Positions 12,053 to 22,109 of a stretch of 64,000 nucleotides of DNA are shown piece after piece (position 1 is the stretch's first letter; the number at the start of each line of letters is the position of its first letter). This stretch comes from Diabrotica undecimpunctata. Taxonomy: Eukaryota > Arthropoda > Insecta > Coleoptera > Chrysomelidae. The notes beneath the pieces were generated by a model. That model ran no database searches. It was not told the DNA's origin and saw only the letters and a list, made by a program, of their open reading frames with translations. The position numbers were made by a program, and so were the translations under genes. The stretch covers positions 29,041,644 to 29,105,643 of the forward strand of contig NC_092806.1 of the NCBI RefSeq assembly GCF_040954645.1. The letters run 5' to 3'.

Positions 12053-12559
12053 ATTTTAATTAAAATGTTTGAAATTTATAACATTTGTTTAAATTAATAC
12101 CTTATAATTTGATACTTCATTATGGTTGTTCTATTTTTGGTAAGATTTGATCGTTCACTAAAAATTTAATAAAAGTGCGACAACATTGTCGCATATGTCG
12201 TTTTCATTGGCTATTTATGTAGTTTGAAAATCACTTATTGCATTTTAAAAAAAATTATACAGGGTGTAATATTTAATACGAATCCCATAATTAATTTTTC
12301 CAAAGCCAGTCCTGGAATTTTTTAGTTTAGCTAATACCAGTCGAATGCTTGATAGTAGTGTACTGTATCATGCAAAAATTAAAAAAATCAAATGATCCGT
12401 ATAAACACTACAGTAAAATGAAATAAATGGTCAATTACACAAATCACCCTGTTAATTAATAAAGAAGAGGAGTTGACATTTTTTAGTGGCCACATGATAT
12501 GCTCCCTGAGGGACTCTACATATGGTAGAAGTATGTAAAGTTCCTCATGACTCACCCTG
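12053..12559 (-). repeat. Right long TIR of the DD41D element
   Basis: Inverted copy of 9990-10406. It carries an additional block at about 12385-12480, which contains another CACCCTG motif (12455-12461). Confidence 0.88.
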
Positions 12560-12639
12560 TATATCTATCGACGCATGCTTTAAAAACTCACATAACTGAC
12601 ACTTCAAACACTAGCACACTCTTTTATTGTATCTTTGAC

Positions 12640-12915
12640 ACCTCGCGTTTTTAACAGCTGTAAACGCGAGTTTGCGACCATTTTTTCTCAGACATTATAT
12701 ATCACCATATTAAGACGAAAATTAGCTTTAATTTGATATAAAAAAACATGCATACATACGTCCTGAGCAGTGTATTTTATTTAAGAAATAAATGAACGAA
12801 ATAAAAGTTTTGGTCAAAAATTAATTACATTAACTGAATTAAAAATATTTGTGGCCACGTTTTGACTGGCAATCTATTATCAATGTATTCTCCTAACTTT
12901 AAATGTATGTAAAAA
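12640..12915 (-). repeat. Right arm of the older inverted repeat
   Basis: Inverted partner of 9618-9920 (shared CCTCGCGTTTTTAACAGCTG, TTGCGACCATTTTTT, ATACGTCCTGAGCAG, TATTATCAATGTATTCTCCT). See the left arm. Confidence 0.75.
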
Positions 12916-13164
12916 CGTGAGTTCACGAAGACATACCATGTCAATTTACCCACGAGGTCCTCAAAATTTTTCAATACCACATCCTTTCAAAGAAGTTAAG
13001 TCTTCTTATTGCCTCTCGATTTTAACGTTCACTCAATCGAGTCTACTCAGTTTAGTAAATCAATAAAAACTTAGCAAATAGACCATAGGAAACCAATACA
13101 AAAACAAACTCAACATAGACAGAGGGCCAAGACAGACACACTCTTCCCAAAAACTTTTGTTGCC

Positions 13165-13755
13165 CTCCTGTCTTAATGACAAAATGGAGATCAGCTGGGA
13201 TCAACGTAGATGGAGAAATGTTAAATCACCTAGGTTTTGCGGACGATATTGTCCTGATTTCAAATAATATCCAGGAAACACAATATATGTTGCAGAATTT
13301 AAAAAATTATCTAAAGAAGTAGGTTTCCAAAAAATATTTCAAAAACGCAGTTCATGACAAATCTAGTGACTAATACTCCTCTACGAATAAATAATAACAT
13401 TACTTAAGTAACTAGCTTAACTATTTTGGGCATGAAATAGGCATCGAAAGAGACGATCAAATGAGATTCGAAGAAGAATAAGTCTTACACTTCACGAACG
13501 TTGAAATGTTAAGAAGAATGTAGAGAAAAGAATAAGTTAAAAGGACAATAAAACAAAGAAAGTTGCAATATATCGGATATATAGGGCGTGAGAAGATAGA
13601 ACAGCTTGTGCCTAATACTTCTAGGCAAGATGGAAGATAGGAGTGTGGGAAGAGGACGAATATCTTGGTTGAGAAATTGACTAGAATGGTATCGTTGCAG
13701 GTGAAAACATTATATTGCATACATTGCAATCATTGGATTGTACCGGATCTATTTC
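13165..13755 (+). mobile_element. Non-LTR retrotransposon RT fragment, decayed
   Basis: A plus-strand block centred on a good catalytic box: GINVDGEMLNHLGFADDIVL (13200-13256), followed by SNNIQETQYMLQNLKNYLKK. After frameshifts the thumb and C-terminus are barely readable (KLQYIGYIGREKIEQL, about 13560-13607; an ISWLRN-like end near 13660). These match the better preserved copies at 21790-22075 and 46390-47480. Large parts are deleted and it is inactive. Confidence 0.7.
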
Positions 13756-14116
13756 GAAAACAGGCAGTATTCCGTTAACTTACAATAATGTATGGAAAAT
13801 AAATTTGAAGAAAAAGCTAATTTGAAAATTTTCCCCGATTGTGTCATCTAATGTATAGGTTGTCAAAATTTTCGCAAGAGTTGAATTTAATAGAAAACAC
13901 TGTTTTTTTTGGATTGATATTTTTTGTTGAATCATTAAGTAGATAAAATAGGGTTTATGTATGTAATAGAACATCAAGCAAATGGCCTCAACGGCTTTGT
14001 TGGCATATACGTACTCTTTTGTCGAAATTTTCCATGACCGTTTTGCATAAATGTAGCTGAATTTCGTTGATGCAGCGTTGAATTTCCTTCTTCAATGCAA
14101 GGGTTTTTGTAGGCTT

Positions 14117-14890
14117 CTAGGTAGAGACCTTCGACTTCAAATTACTCCATAAAATGAAATCTAATGGTGTTAAATCATACGATCTAGGGGACCAATTCTG
14201 ATCTCTGAAACGAGAGATTACACAGCCAGGAAATGTCTCATGTAGTAATTTAATTGTATCATGGACTGTATGGCATGTGGTACCGTCTTGTTGAAACCAC
14301 ATGTCGTCCACAACATTATCATCCAATTTAGACAGCAAAAACTCTCTTATGATGTTGCGATATCGAGCATCAGTAACAGTCACTGCTGGACCAGCCTCAT
14401 TTTAAAAGAATTATGGTCCAATGATGCCACTAGCCTAACATCCGTACCAAACAGTGACACCTTGTACATACGTTTGTGTTTCGACAGTCACGTGTGGATT
14501 CGCAGAACCCCAAAGGCGGTAAGTTTGACGATTAACAAAGCCATGATGGTGAAAATGTGCTTCATCGCTTAGGATTATTTTGCTCGAAAAATCAGCATCC
14601 CCTTGTTGATGTTCAATAATCCATTGTATGAACTCTCTTCGCTATGTATGGTCATTAGGCTTCAGTTCTTGTGTCAGTTGAACTTTATAAGCATGGAGAT
14701 GCAGATCTTCAGTGAGTATACGCTGTAGAGAGTTTCTTAAAATTTGACATTCTTGTCCACGACGCTCAATTGATGTTACGCGACTTTTACCAACACTCCC
14801 ACGCACTGCTTCGGTATTGTCATTTGAGCGGCTTTTTTAGACAACCAGTGTGTTTAGTATCACCAGTTGATCTAGTCTCTGAATTTTTCA
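14117..14890 (-). pseudogene. Decayed DD41D mariner-type transposase
   Basis: Minus-strand remnant. The Asp1 region reads IILSDEAHFHHHGFVNRQTY (about 14575-14516), then RLWGSANPHVTVETQTYVQG. After two stops the frame continues at 14383 (VTVTDARYRNIIREFLL) with WFQQDGTTCHTVHDTIKLLH (Asp2) and SYDLTPLDFILWSNLKSKV (Asp3). Asp2 and Asp3 are again separated by 41 residues, so it belongs to the same broad class as the 10-kb element but is a distinct family by sequence. The N-terminal HTH is only faintly readable towards 14890. No TIR pair was identified. In-frame stops near 14440-14400 make it inactive. Confidence 0.85.
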
Positions 14891-14899
14891 ATTACACTC

Positions 14900-16165
14900 T
14901 TCATACTTAACGAAGTTAAATCAATATTTTGACCATATTTTGTACGAAATAAACGAACTGTCAGCTGTCAAACTGTTTTTGTTTTTTGGTTGCCAACATT
15001 TTACTGCACCAATGGCCGCAAATTCAAATCAAATATTGCGTGAATTTTGAAACACTTTTTAGTTGTTATAAAGAAGAACTTATAGATTTAACGATTACAT
15101 GTTTATTTTTATTAGTTTCCTTTTTTGTATACTAGAACTTCTTGAGCAAGGTACAGTAATCCCTAGCTAGGAGGACCAACACAGTGCGTTTTTAGTATTT
15201 CTGAAAATTATCGAGAACAAAGTGTCCGTGTTGTGATCGGTATCAACACAGTTCGGGTTGGAGCTGTACTTGAGTTTTTTCTAGTTAACGCCTACTGTAC
15301 ATATTATTATTTTATGTTTTTCTATGTATTTAAAATTTTTGATACTTTTTATAATTCAATAATTAATTTTTTGCTATCCAAAGGGTAAATGAACACACTG
15401 TATACAACCATACAGTTAGGAGGAGATTAAAATAATATTCACGTTGGTGCTTAAAAATAATATCACTAAATATAAGGTTTTTGCATTAAATATTTATTAC
15501 ACAGTACGGGTAATTGCGTGTTTACTTTAGGGGTAATATTTTATTATCTTAATATTTACGGTCAGAGTTGGGTGAGTAGAGAAAAAAAAATACCTCTCGG
15601 GAGGGCGCTGTCAAGAAGAAAATAAGTTGAATATATAGCTTCCGTGTTTTTTCCTTCATCGTGTTTTATGCAAGCCTTAAAACGTAATTTAACGTTGCTG
15701 TTTTCTTTTATACTAATTATAATTAGTGATGGGAACAATTATTAGCTTTATTATTTATTTAGGGAAAAGTTTATTTGGGTTATTCGAAGAGCACTAAAAT
15801 TACGAGCACAACCAAAAGAATTTATTAATGTTTTAGATTAACCAGATTTTATGAGCTATTTCTCCTATTTTATTTTCATTTTCTTACTGACTTCATTTTA
15901 CTCTAATAGTTCTCAGACAATGACCCAATTGTTCACAAAATTCTCTTCTTATGTTGTCTAGTTAATTAATTAAATTGTTAATTTATTCGCCAAGAATGGC
16001 GTTATTTTAACTCTTTAGATTAAGCTTAATTTTATCTTTGTTGATCTTGTTTTTTTTGTAGTCGCAAGGATACATTCCGTGGTTTTTAATTTATGCTGAA
16101 AAGAAAAAAAGTCTAAAACATTGTGTGCAATAACTAGAAATGTTCTTTCTTCTTTTGTCTGTTGA
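14900..16165. other. AT-rich stretch, nothing recognised
   Basis: About 1.27 kb without a convincing gene, repeat boundary or RNA. A slightly less A/T-rich segment around 15130-15300 has no reading frame of note. Confidence 0.35.
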
Positions 16166-16169
16166 CTCT

Positions 16170-17180
16170 CGAAAGAGTATAGTGGCATCATGTCTTGATC
16201 GCTCCGATCGTGGATTTCCAACCTTTTCTGTCTTGGCTTACTAGTAAAGCTTGATGACCATGGCCAATAATTTTTCTGGCTTGTGCATGTGGAAAACCTT
16301 TCTCGCGGTCATTTGCCTTTTATTTTACCCTCGAGTATCAGTTTTTCTAGGCCTTCTGTTCTTCCTGCTATGTGTCCGAAGTATCTGAAGTAGGACTGAT
16401 TTATTTTTGTTGGCAGTATTCACCTTTAGTTGTTTTATATTTCAAATATTAGTGCGATGTTCTATGCATGATATTATTCGCAACATTTTTCTGTAAGGTA
16501 AGGTAGAGATAGATAGGTAGAGATAAGGCGTTCTCCATTTCGGTTCAACGTATCTTCGTTGAATACTTTAATAGTTGTTAATAGTACTTCGTTTAATATT
16601 GTCTATGCTGTCGTTTTCTATTCTTGTTCTATTATTCTTATTCTGTATCTTGTTGATAGTATCCTGTAGATTGTAGAAATCCCTGCTTTTTCCCTCGGGT
16701 TTACTTATATCTGGTGAATCAACTTATATAATATAATGTGGAGTTTACTGTTTTCTACATTTAAGGTAATCTTTAGGGTTCTAATGCTGATATATTTGAT
16801 ATTTTCTATGTTCTTTTCAAATTTCACGTGAAGCAGAAGACCCACTTCTGAGCTTGCTTAATACCCTCTGTCTTTTCCGCTGTCTCTCAATAGGAAATCT
16901 TGGTATTTTCAAGTTTTTTTTCTTTTTTCCTGGTTTCCGAGACCGCACATATTATCGATTTTATGAATGTTCATTTCTATTAGTATCTCTTGGTTTCTCT
17001 TGTCCATGACTTAATATTCCAGCATGCTATTCTTAATTCGTTATTCTTTTTCGTAGTTATGTTCTTTGCTAAGATCGGTTTGGAATGTTTCTGTCCCCTA
17101 TCCAACTCTTTGTGATGGAACGTCGCCGGTCTCAACCTGTAATCCTCATCCTCTATTCGGGCTTGGAACCGGTAAGTCCA
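16170..17180 (-). mobile_element. Non-LTR retrotransposon, 5' and 3' pieces joined by deletion
   Basis: On the minus strand, sequence near 17100-16970 resembles the start of an APE endonuclease ORF (FHHKELDRGQKHSKP; ELRIACWNIKSWTRE). A 3'-terminal RT segment (YFGHIAG, then EGLEKLILEGKIKGK, about 16390-16310) follows without the intervening RT fingers and palm. The middle is therefore missing and frames shift repeatedly. The endonuclease start and the RT C-terminal motif each match the usual layout of insect APE-type elements. Confidence 0.6.
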
Positions 17181-17445
17181 CCCAACAGCACTGCTGGCGG
17201 AGGTAATAAAAATAGTAATTTATTTTAATTATAACTTTTATTTGAGAGATAGAAACTACAATCTATAAGCGGTTGCGGCATTGTTTCTCTGTGATGACGT
17301 CATAAATTTGCAACTCGAGATGCTACTTCATATCCACTATAGATGCTTTAATTTACGGGATCGTGGGATCGCTATTGTGTTATGCACTGCAAATTGTTGT
17401 GTAGGAATATTAAATTCTATCCTCATTATATGGAAAATTCACTCT

Positions 17446-18277
17446 AAAGGTCGTGGCATATTATCGTGCACGTTGCGTTTCCAGCACATAGCGTTTAGTT
17501 TCCGAAAAATATAATTTAAATTGTTTTAAATATGAACAAAGCACACTGTCCGGAACATAGCGTTTCAGACACTAAACGTTTCCGTTCAGTATATTCGAAA
17601 ACAATATTTTACTGATGCCGACGGCTACGTAACGAGCCGTAACCGGTTGGTAAGGATAATGTGAATTAGATGTCCGTCGTTTTCCCCCAGTTGTTTATTT
17701 AGGTATTTGTTTGATTTTGATACAGAGTATTATTTAAAAAAATAATTTTCGAGACTATTTTGTCATTTATGCATGTGTTTTATTGCTTTGTGACAATTAA
17801 TAACGGAAGTGATAAACAATTAGGACTTTTATACGGAAGTGATACCTCTTCTTTTTAAAAATACTTTTTGGTTTGATATGTATGGCTTCGTTAAATGTAG
17901 TATTTTGTTTTTTAACTGAAGGTGAAATTAAATTTAAAACATATTTAAACTGAATCCTATTCATTCTAAAATATCCATAATATTTTTCATCGTCATCAAT
18001 TAATTTTCTGTATAAAGTCCAGTATTCACATTCCTTCTTCCTTTCTCTTAGCATTGGATGTACTTCAAACCTTCTTTTTAACACAGTTTTTCATTCTTCA
18101 TCGTTAAGTAGAAGAGCAATTGCACATAATTTTTGTCGAGAAAAGCGAGATCATATCTTCACCGAACCAAACTTTGAAACGTTCTATGTATGAAAATGTG
18201 AACGCGCAGCCCAATTGCTGGAATGGAAACGCTACGTGTCGGAAACTATACGTGCACGATAATATGCCGCGACCTTT
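17446..18277 (-). mobile_element. PIF/Harbinger deletion derivative
   Basis: Inverted ends AAAGGTCGTGGCATATTATC (from 17447) and GATAATATGCCGCGACCTTT (to 18277) form TIRs of about 60 bp. They flank a minus-strand N-terminal piece of a Harbinger transposase: RRFEVHPMLRERKKECEYWT, then LYRKLIDDDEKYYGYFRM (about 18079-17960), then NTTFNEAIHIKPK. The DDE domain is absent. The flanks read TAA on the left and TTA on the right if the TIR starts at AGGTCG, close to the 3-bp TWA targets of the superfamily but not identical. Element length is about 832 bp; it is non-autonomous. Confidence 0.85.
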
Positions 18278-19019
18278 AAAATTATTTCAAGAAAGTGAAT
18301 GATTTAGACTTGCAGTTTTTTTACATTTTGCACAATTGTATATTAATTGTATGCTAAGAAAAATAATTTAATGGGAAGCATATAATTCCAAAAAAACCCT
18401 GCAGTCTAATACGAGAGGAATACTTTGTATGTTTAAAAAGCTGGTAAAAATATTCCAATATTTGGATTTATGTTTTGTTCAAAATATAACCTTGCGACAA
18501 AAAAGCCCAACATCGAACTAGATTGACGTAAGTCTCCGCAAATATTATTCGTACGTGCAAAATGTTTACATAAAAAGTATTTACACACGACCGATCGTAA
18601 CCTCAAACGATCTATCTAATTTCAGACGACCGACACCATAGGGAAAGGTGTCAACCGAAAAATCAATATGTATTTTCTGATCGAGACCATTACATTATAC
18701 TGTGTGATTCGAAGACACGTTGATATCTATTTTATCTTGAACAAGATGAAAATATATCAGGGTGAAAATTTATTGTCGGTGACTTACAGATAATCTTGTT
18801 ACGAAGTACGAGGGATAACCTAACGTAATAGAAATACGTACCGTATATTATATTATGCCGTATAATATGAGACGGTAGTGTACATTAACAAAGATAATAA
18901 TGAATGAAGGCTCAAAGCGTGAAACAATGTGAAAGTAAAAAATAATTGAACTACTTTAAAATTCATACTTCATTATTCTCCCTGTTCGGATCACTTTTTT
19001 ATATTTAATGCTGCCAATG
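18278..19019. other. Unassigned stretch
   Basis: About 740 bp of mixed sequence. No reading frame with family motifs and no terminal repeats were seen. Confidence 0.35.
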
Positions 19020-19196
19020 TTTTACCACTTATATGGCCCTGTCATTAGGTTAAGGTGAGTGCATACCTCAGATAAGTCTGTTCAAATTAATAGTTGTTCG
19101 ATATTTTACACTTATATGGCCCTGTCATTAGGTTAAAGTGAGTGCATACCTGGGTCAAGTCCGTGCAAACTATTATCTGTTCGATATTTTACACTT
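19020..19196 (+). repeat. 83-bp tandem duplication
   Basis: Two head-to-tail units (19020-19102 and 19103-19185) share CACTTATATGGCCCTGTCAT, TAGGTTAA(A/G)GTGAGTGCATACCT and TGTTCGATATTTTACACTT. A partial third copy of the unit start (to 19196) follows. The units differ at a few positions. No function is evident. Confidence 0.9.
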
Positions 19197-19199
19197 CAC

Positions 19200-19860
19200 T
19201 GCCGTTGCACTTCTCATCTTCTGTATAGCCCAATCTTTTTGGTCCAAAGTTTGACCTACACCGTGACGCGCTTATTCTCAGTCTATTTAGTGACCTCCAT
19301 GTGGTGTAGGGCAATTGATCGCCTGCAGTCATCTCTTCTTTTAGTGTTACAGTTTTTTAATAGTTCTGCTTACTAATGTTTAACCTTTTTATGGCTTGAT
19401 GGTTGTTCAGATGATAGGCAAATACTTGAATTTTCTTTGGGTTTGATATTAGCAAATTGTTCCTTTAGTATTTTGCTAGTTCTTCCAGCTCAGCCGAAAG
19501 GTTGGTCTTCCAGATCTCTCCCCTGTGTAGCCACCGTCGTATGATCAGCGTAATTAAAGCATCTCTTATCAAAGTGATCTGGAAAGTCGTTCGTGTAAAT
19601 ATTATACAGAAGAGGTGCAAGCACGCTTCCTTGAAGAAGTTCATTTATCTGGTTTCTCTAGCCTGAATTGTAATGTAATATTGAACCAACGATTCTGAGT
19701 GATACCCCTCAGCAGGCACATCAGTCTGAAGTCCTTGGGCATTTCACACACTTTTGTTAGCAATTTTTAATAGTTAATGCTCTCATACGAGGCAATTAGG
19801 TCAATTAAGCTACACCAGTTATTTTTATTTCCTTAAATCCATAAAACCCATAATAATATT
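19200..19860 (-). mobile_element. Jockey/CR1-type RT fragment
   Basis: Minus-strand reverse-transcriptase remnant of a different clade from most others here. Upstream it reads CEMPKDFRLMCLLRGITQNR (about 19740-19680), then GSVLAPLLYNIYTNDFPDHF and the catalytic region CFNYADHTTVATQGRDLEDQ (about 19570-19510), in which the usual YADD is YADH. Later parts are broken by stops. The combination Q-G-S-V-L-(A/S)-P-L-L-Y-N-I-Y-T-N-D is typical of Jockey-like RTs. Inactive. Confidence 0.82.
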
Positions 19861-20029
19861 TGATTTTAAAAGATTCTGCGACTTTAGTATTCTTAATATT
19901 TTACTTGGCTACTATGTATGGTTGTTGGTTGAGTCGTACTATCCAAAAAGCCTATGTTTTTCCAATTACTTTTTAACCAATACAATACAACAACAGCTGT
20001 GCTAAGCAGAATCTTACAAAAATAACTAT

Positions 20030-20360
20030 TTGTAAAAATATTTATGTACCATTTTCACTGACTTTCTTCTCTTTTTCATCTATCTTCGTCGTTCAATTCT
20101 CTGTCTCTAATACCTAATTTTAACATAGCTTCGTCTACTTTGTTTCCCCAGAATCTATTCTTGTCTGATTTCTCTTCCTTTTACTTATGGAGTTCTTCTA
20201 TTTTGTAACATATAGTGCCAATGGATCTTTTTGCATGCTCGTACCACTTTAATATTTTTATTTTCTATATGCGTTATTACTTCTGTTTCTAGATAGGTTT
20301 TCCTATCTATTTTAATTTATTTATTGCATTTATTTTCATATAGCTTAGAGCGTTGTTCTG
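20030..20360 (-). mobile_element. Probable non-LTR 3' end fragment
   Basis: Weak minus-strand similarity to retrotransposon C-termini: IKWYEHAKRSIG (about 20250-20215) and FWGNKVDEAMLKLGIRDREL (about 20150-20090), then NDEDR. Layout matches the basic DEAM-x-x-x-GIR-x-x-x-L ends of related elements, but stops interrupt and there is no catalytic domain. Confidence 0.45.
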
Positions 20361-20559
20361 CAGGAGTAATAGTGGACGTAGTTTTGATTGATGTGCTGAT
20401 CTCTAAATAAGTGTTAAATGACGATTAAGATGATGATGAAGTGAAATATAATGGCTAATTCTTCCTAGAATTCCGAAAGCTGTTTTTTTTTCGTTACGTG
20501 CATTTTTTACGTTGCTCAGTAATGAAAGCCTGTCTTCAATGAGCAAGCGTAGGTTCTTT

Positions 20560-20672
20560 ATACAATTCTTTATCCCTTGAGCGTGGGATATTGAAGTGGA
20601 AATCAAAACGTCAAATAAATTTATTTTGAAATAATATTGTACCTTATTCCCAGTAAAAATAGCAAATTGCAT
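20560..20672 (-). repeat. Single arm of the hairpin repeat family
   Basis: On the minus strand this reads a diverged version of the 88-bp arm found as a perfect inverted pair at 49429-49625 (CTATTTTTACTGGGAATAAG, then GACGTTTTGATTTCCACTTC). A third single arm lies at 25970-26070. Confidence 0.7.
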
Positions 20673-20679
20673 CCCAATT

Positions 20680-21085
20680 ACTATTTATGAATATTATTTT
20701 GTAAATATAGAATAAATAGTATATTTCGATCTTTATATTTAGTTCGTACACAACGGTTGGAAATTTTCCATATATTTACCTCGACTTTAAATCGTTTTTC
20801 AGAAGTCGCTTTAAAATCAAAAATTAAATGTACGCTCGTGAATATTGATTCTATTTTTCCATGAGTTCTTTTCACGCTATTCCTTCGGGAGATTAGTGTT
20901 CGACACGAAACAGCTCCGGGATTGTAGCAGTAGTGTATTTAGACTACACAATGCAATAGACATGATTTTTTTTATTGTCATTGAAATAAAAATTGTTCTT
21001 TCAACATCATCATAGTTTTTGCTTACACAATTCTTTAGATATAGCAAAGGTCGTTTATGTAAACGGCTCTAAGTGACGTATTTTC
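20680..21085. other. Unassigned stretch
   Basis: About 400 bp of A/T-rich sequence without recognisable features. Confidence 0.35.
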
Positions 21086-21089
21086 TCCA

Positions 21090-21755
21090 CGACTTAAAAG
21101 ACACATCAGACAGACCAAACGATCAGAAGTTTGGCATTAGAAAAAACACTGGAATATGGCATTGATACTCATCACATATTTATAGACTACAAAGCAGCCT
21201 ACGACTCTGTGAAGAGAAGAGAAATCTTCAAAGCAATGAAAGAGCTAGGAATACCAAATCAGTTAGTAAATTTAACAAAACTAACTCTTGAAAAAGTTGA
21301 AGGTAGAATTCAGGGGGAACCTTTTAAAACAAATAACATTACACATAACAATACACATTTAAAAACATGTTACGATGTTTCGATAGAAAAATACTAAGGC
21401 GAATCTATGGAGCAATTAATGACAATGGAGTGGAATAAGACGATAGAACTTTATAGAATATACCAGGAACCAGACATCGTAAAACATATTAAGATAGGAC
21501 GTCTGAGGTGGATAGGGCATGTAATGCGATGGAACAAAATGACCCAGCTAGAAAAACGCTCCTTAGACCCATTGGTCAGAGAAGAAGAGGAAGACGCAAA
21601 ACAAGGTTCCTTGATAACATCGATGAAGACATGAGAAATATGGGAATACGTGCTTGGCGGAGAAAGGCGATGGATAGGGACGACTGGTGAGAAATTCTTG
21701 GGGAGGCTAGGACCTACGTAGGGTTGTAAAGCCAGAATGATGATGATGATAGCCA
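21090..21755 (+). mobile_element. Non-LTR retrotransposon, internally deleted, (GAT)n tail
   Basis: RT palm motif FIDYKAAYDSVKRREIFKAM at 21178-21237, then ELGIPNQLVNLTKLTLEKVE. After about 21340 the frame jumps past the whole FADD and thumb region to the C-terminal part (RLRWIGHVMRWNKM, 21502-21543, then in the next frame RRGRRKTRFLDN and IRAWRRKAMDRDDW). A short end (GEARTYVGL) and a GAT/ATG trinucleotide tail at 21738-21750 close the element. The C-terminus is closest to the copy at 59252-59800. The deletion of the catalytic core makes it dead. Confidence 0.85.
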
Positions 21756-21789
21756 AAAAATTTCATTTTGCGTATAAGTCAAGATGTAC

Positions 21790-22075
21790 TCATTACCATA
21801 TTAATCTTCTTATTGTAGTTCCTTCTCCTATCGGAGGTTGGCTATCATCACAGCTATCCGTACCTTATTGGCGGCTGCTCTAAAAAGATCTACTGAGCTG
21901 CAACTATACCACTCTCTTAGATTTCTCAGCCAGGACATTCTTCGTCTTCCTATGGAACTTTTACCCTTGATTTTACCTTGCATTATGAGCCTTAATATCT
22001 CATATTTCGCACCTCTGGTAATGTGGCCTAAATATTCCATATATTCCATAATTGACCATATTAATGCCATTAAAT
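21790..22075 (-). mobile_element. Non-LTR retrotransposon 3' end (WLRNLREW family)
   Basis: An 80-aa open frame (22070-21828, -) with YLGHITRGAKYEILRLIMQG, then GRRRMSWLRNLREWYSCSSV and FRAAANKVRIAVMIANLR, the characteristic C-terminal end of this family. The same end occurs at 46411-46692 (-) and in part at 13560-13750 (+), 44150-44345 (+) and 54665-54900 (-). Only the 3' end is preserved. Confidence 0.85.
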
Positions 22076-22109
22076 AAATCTGTTACCGTATTATAGATTT
22101 TCAGTAAAA

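Larger units (their letters stand above)
9990..12559 (-). mobile_element. IS630-Tc1-mariner element with long TIRs and intact DD41D transposase
   Basis: The element begins CAGGGTGAGTCATGAGGAAC at 9990 and ends with its inverted copy at 12559. Both ends are flanked by TA (9988-9989; 12560-12561). The left TIR runs to about 10406, and the right TIR occupies about 12053-12559. The right copy carries about 95 bp (roughly 12385-12480) that the left one lacks. Between the TIRs lies one minus-strand transposase gene without stops or frameshifts. Inside each TIR is a second copy of the tip motif next to TA (ACACCCTGTA near 10190; TACAGGGTGT near 12257). Intact TSDs, near-identical TIRs and an open transposase suggest recent movement. 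Confidence 0.92.

Noticed and set aside
16015..16221. 68-aa minus-strand frame at the end of a non-LTR fragment
   Set aside because: It extends from the decayed C-terminal region into AT-rich DNA with no conserved end.
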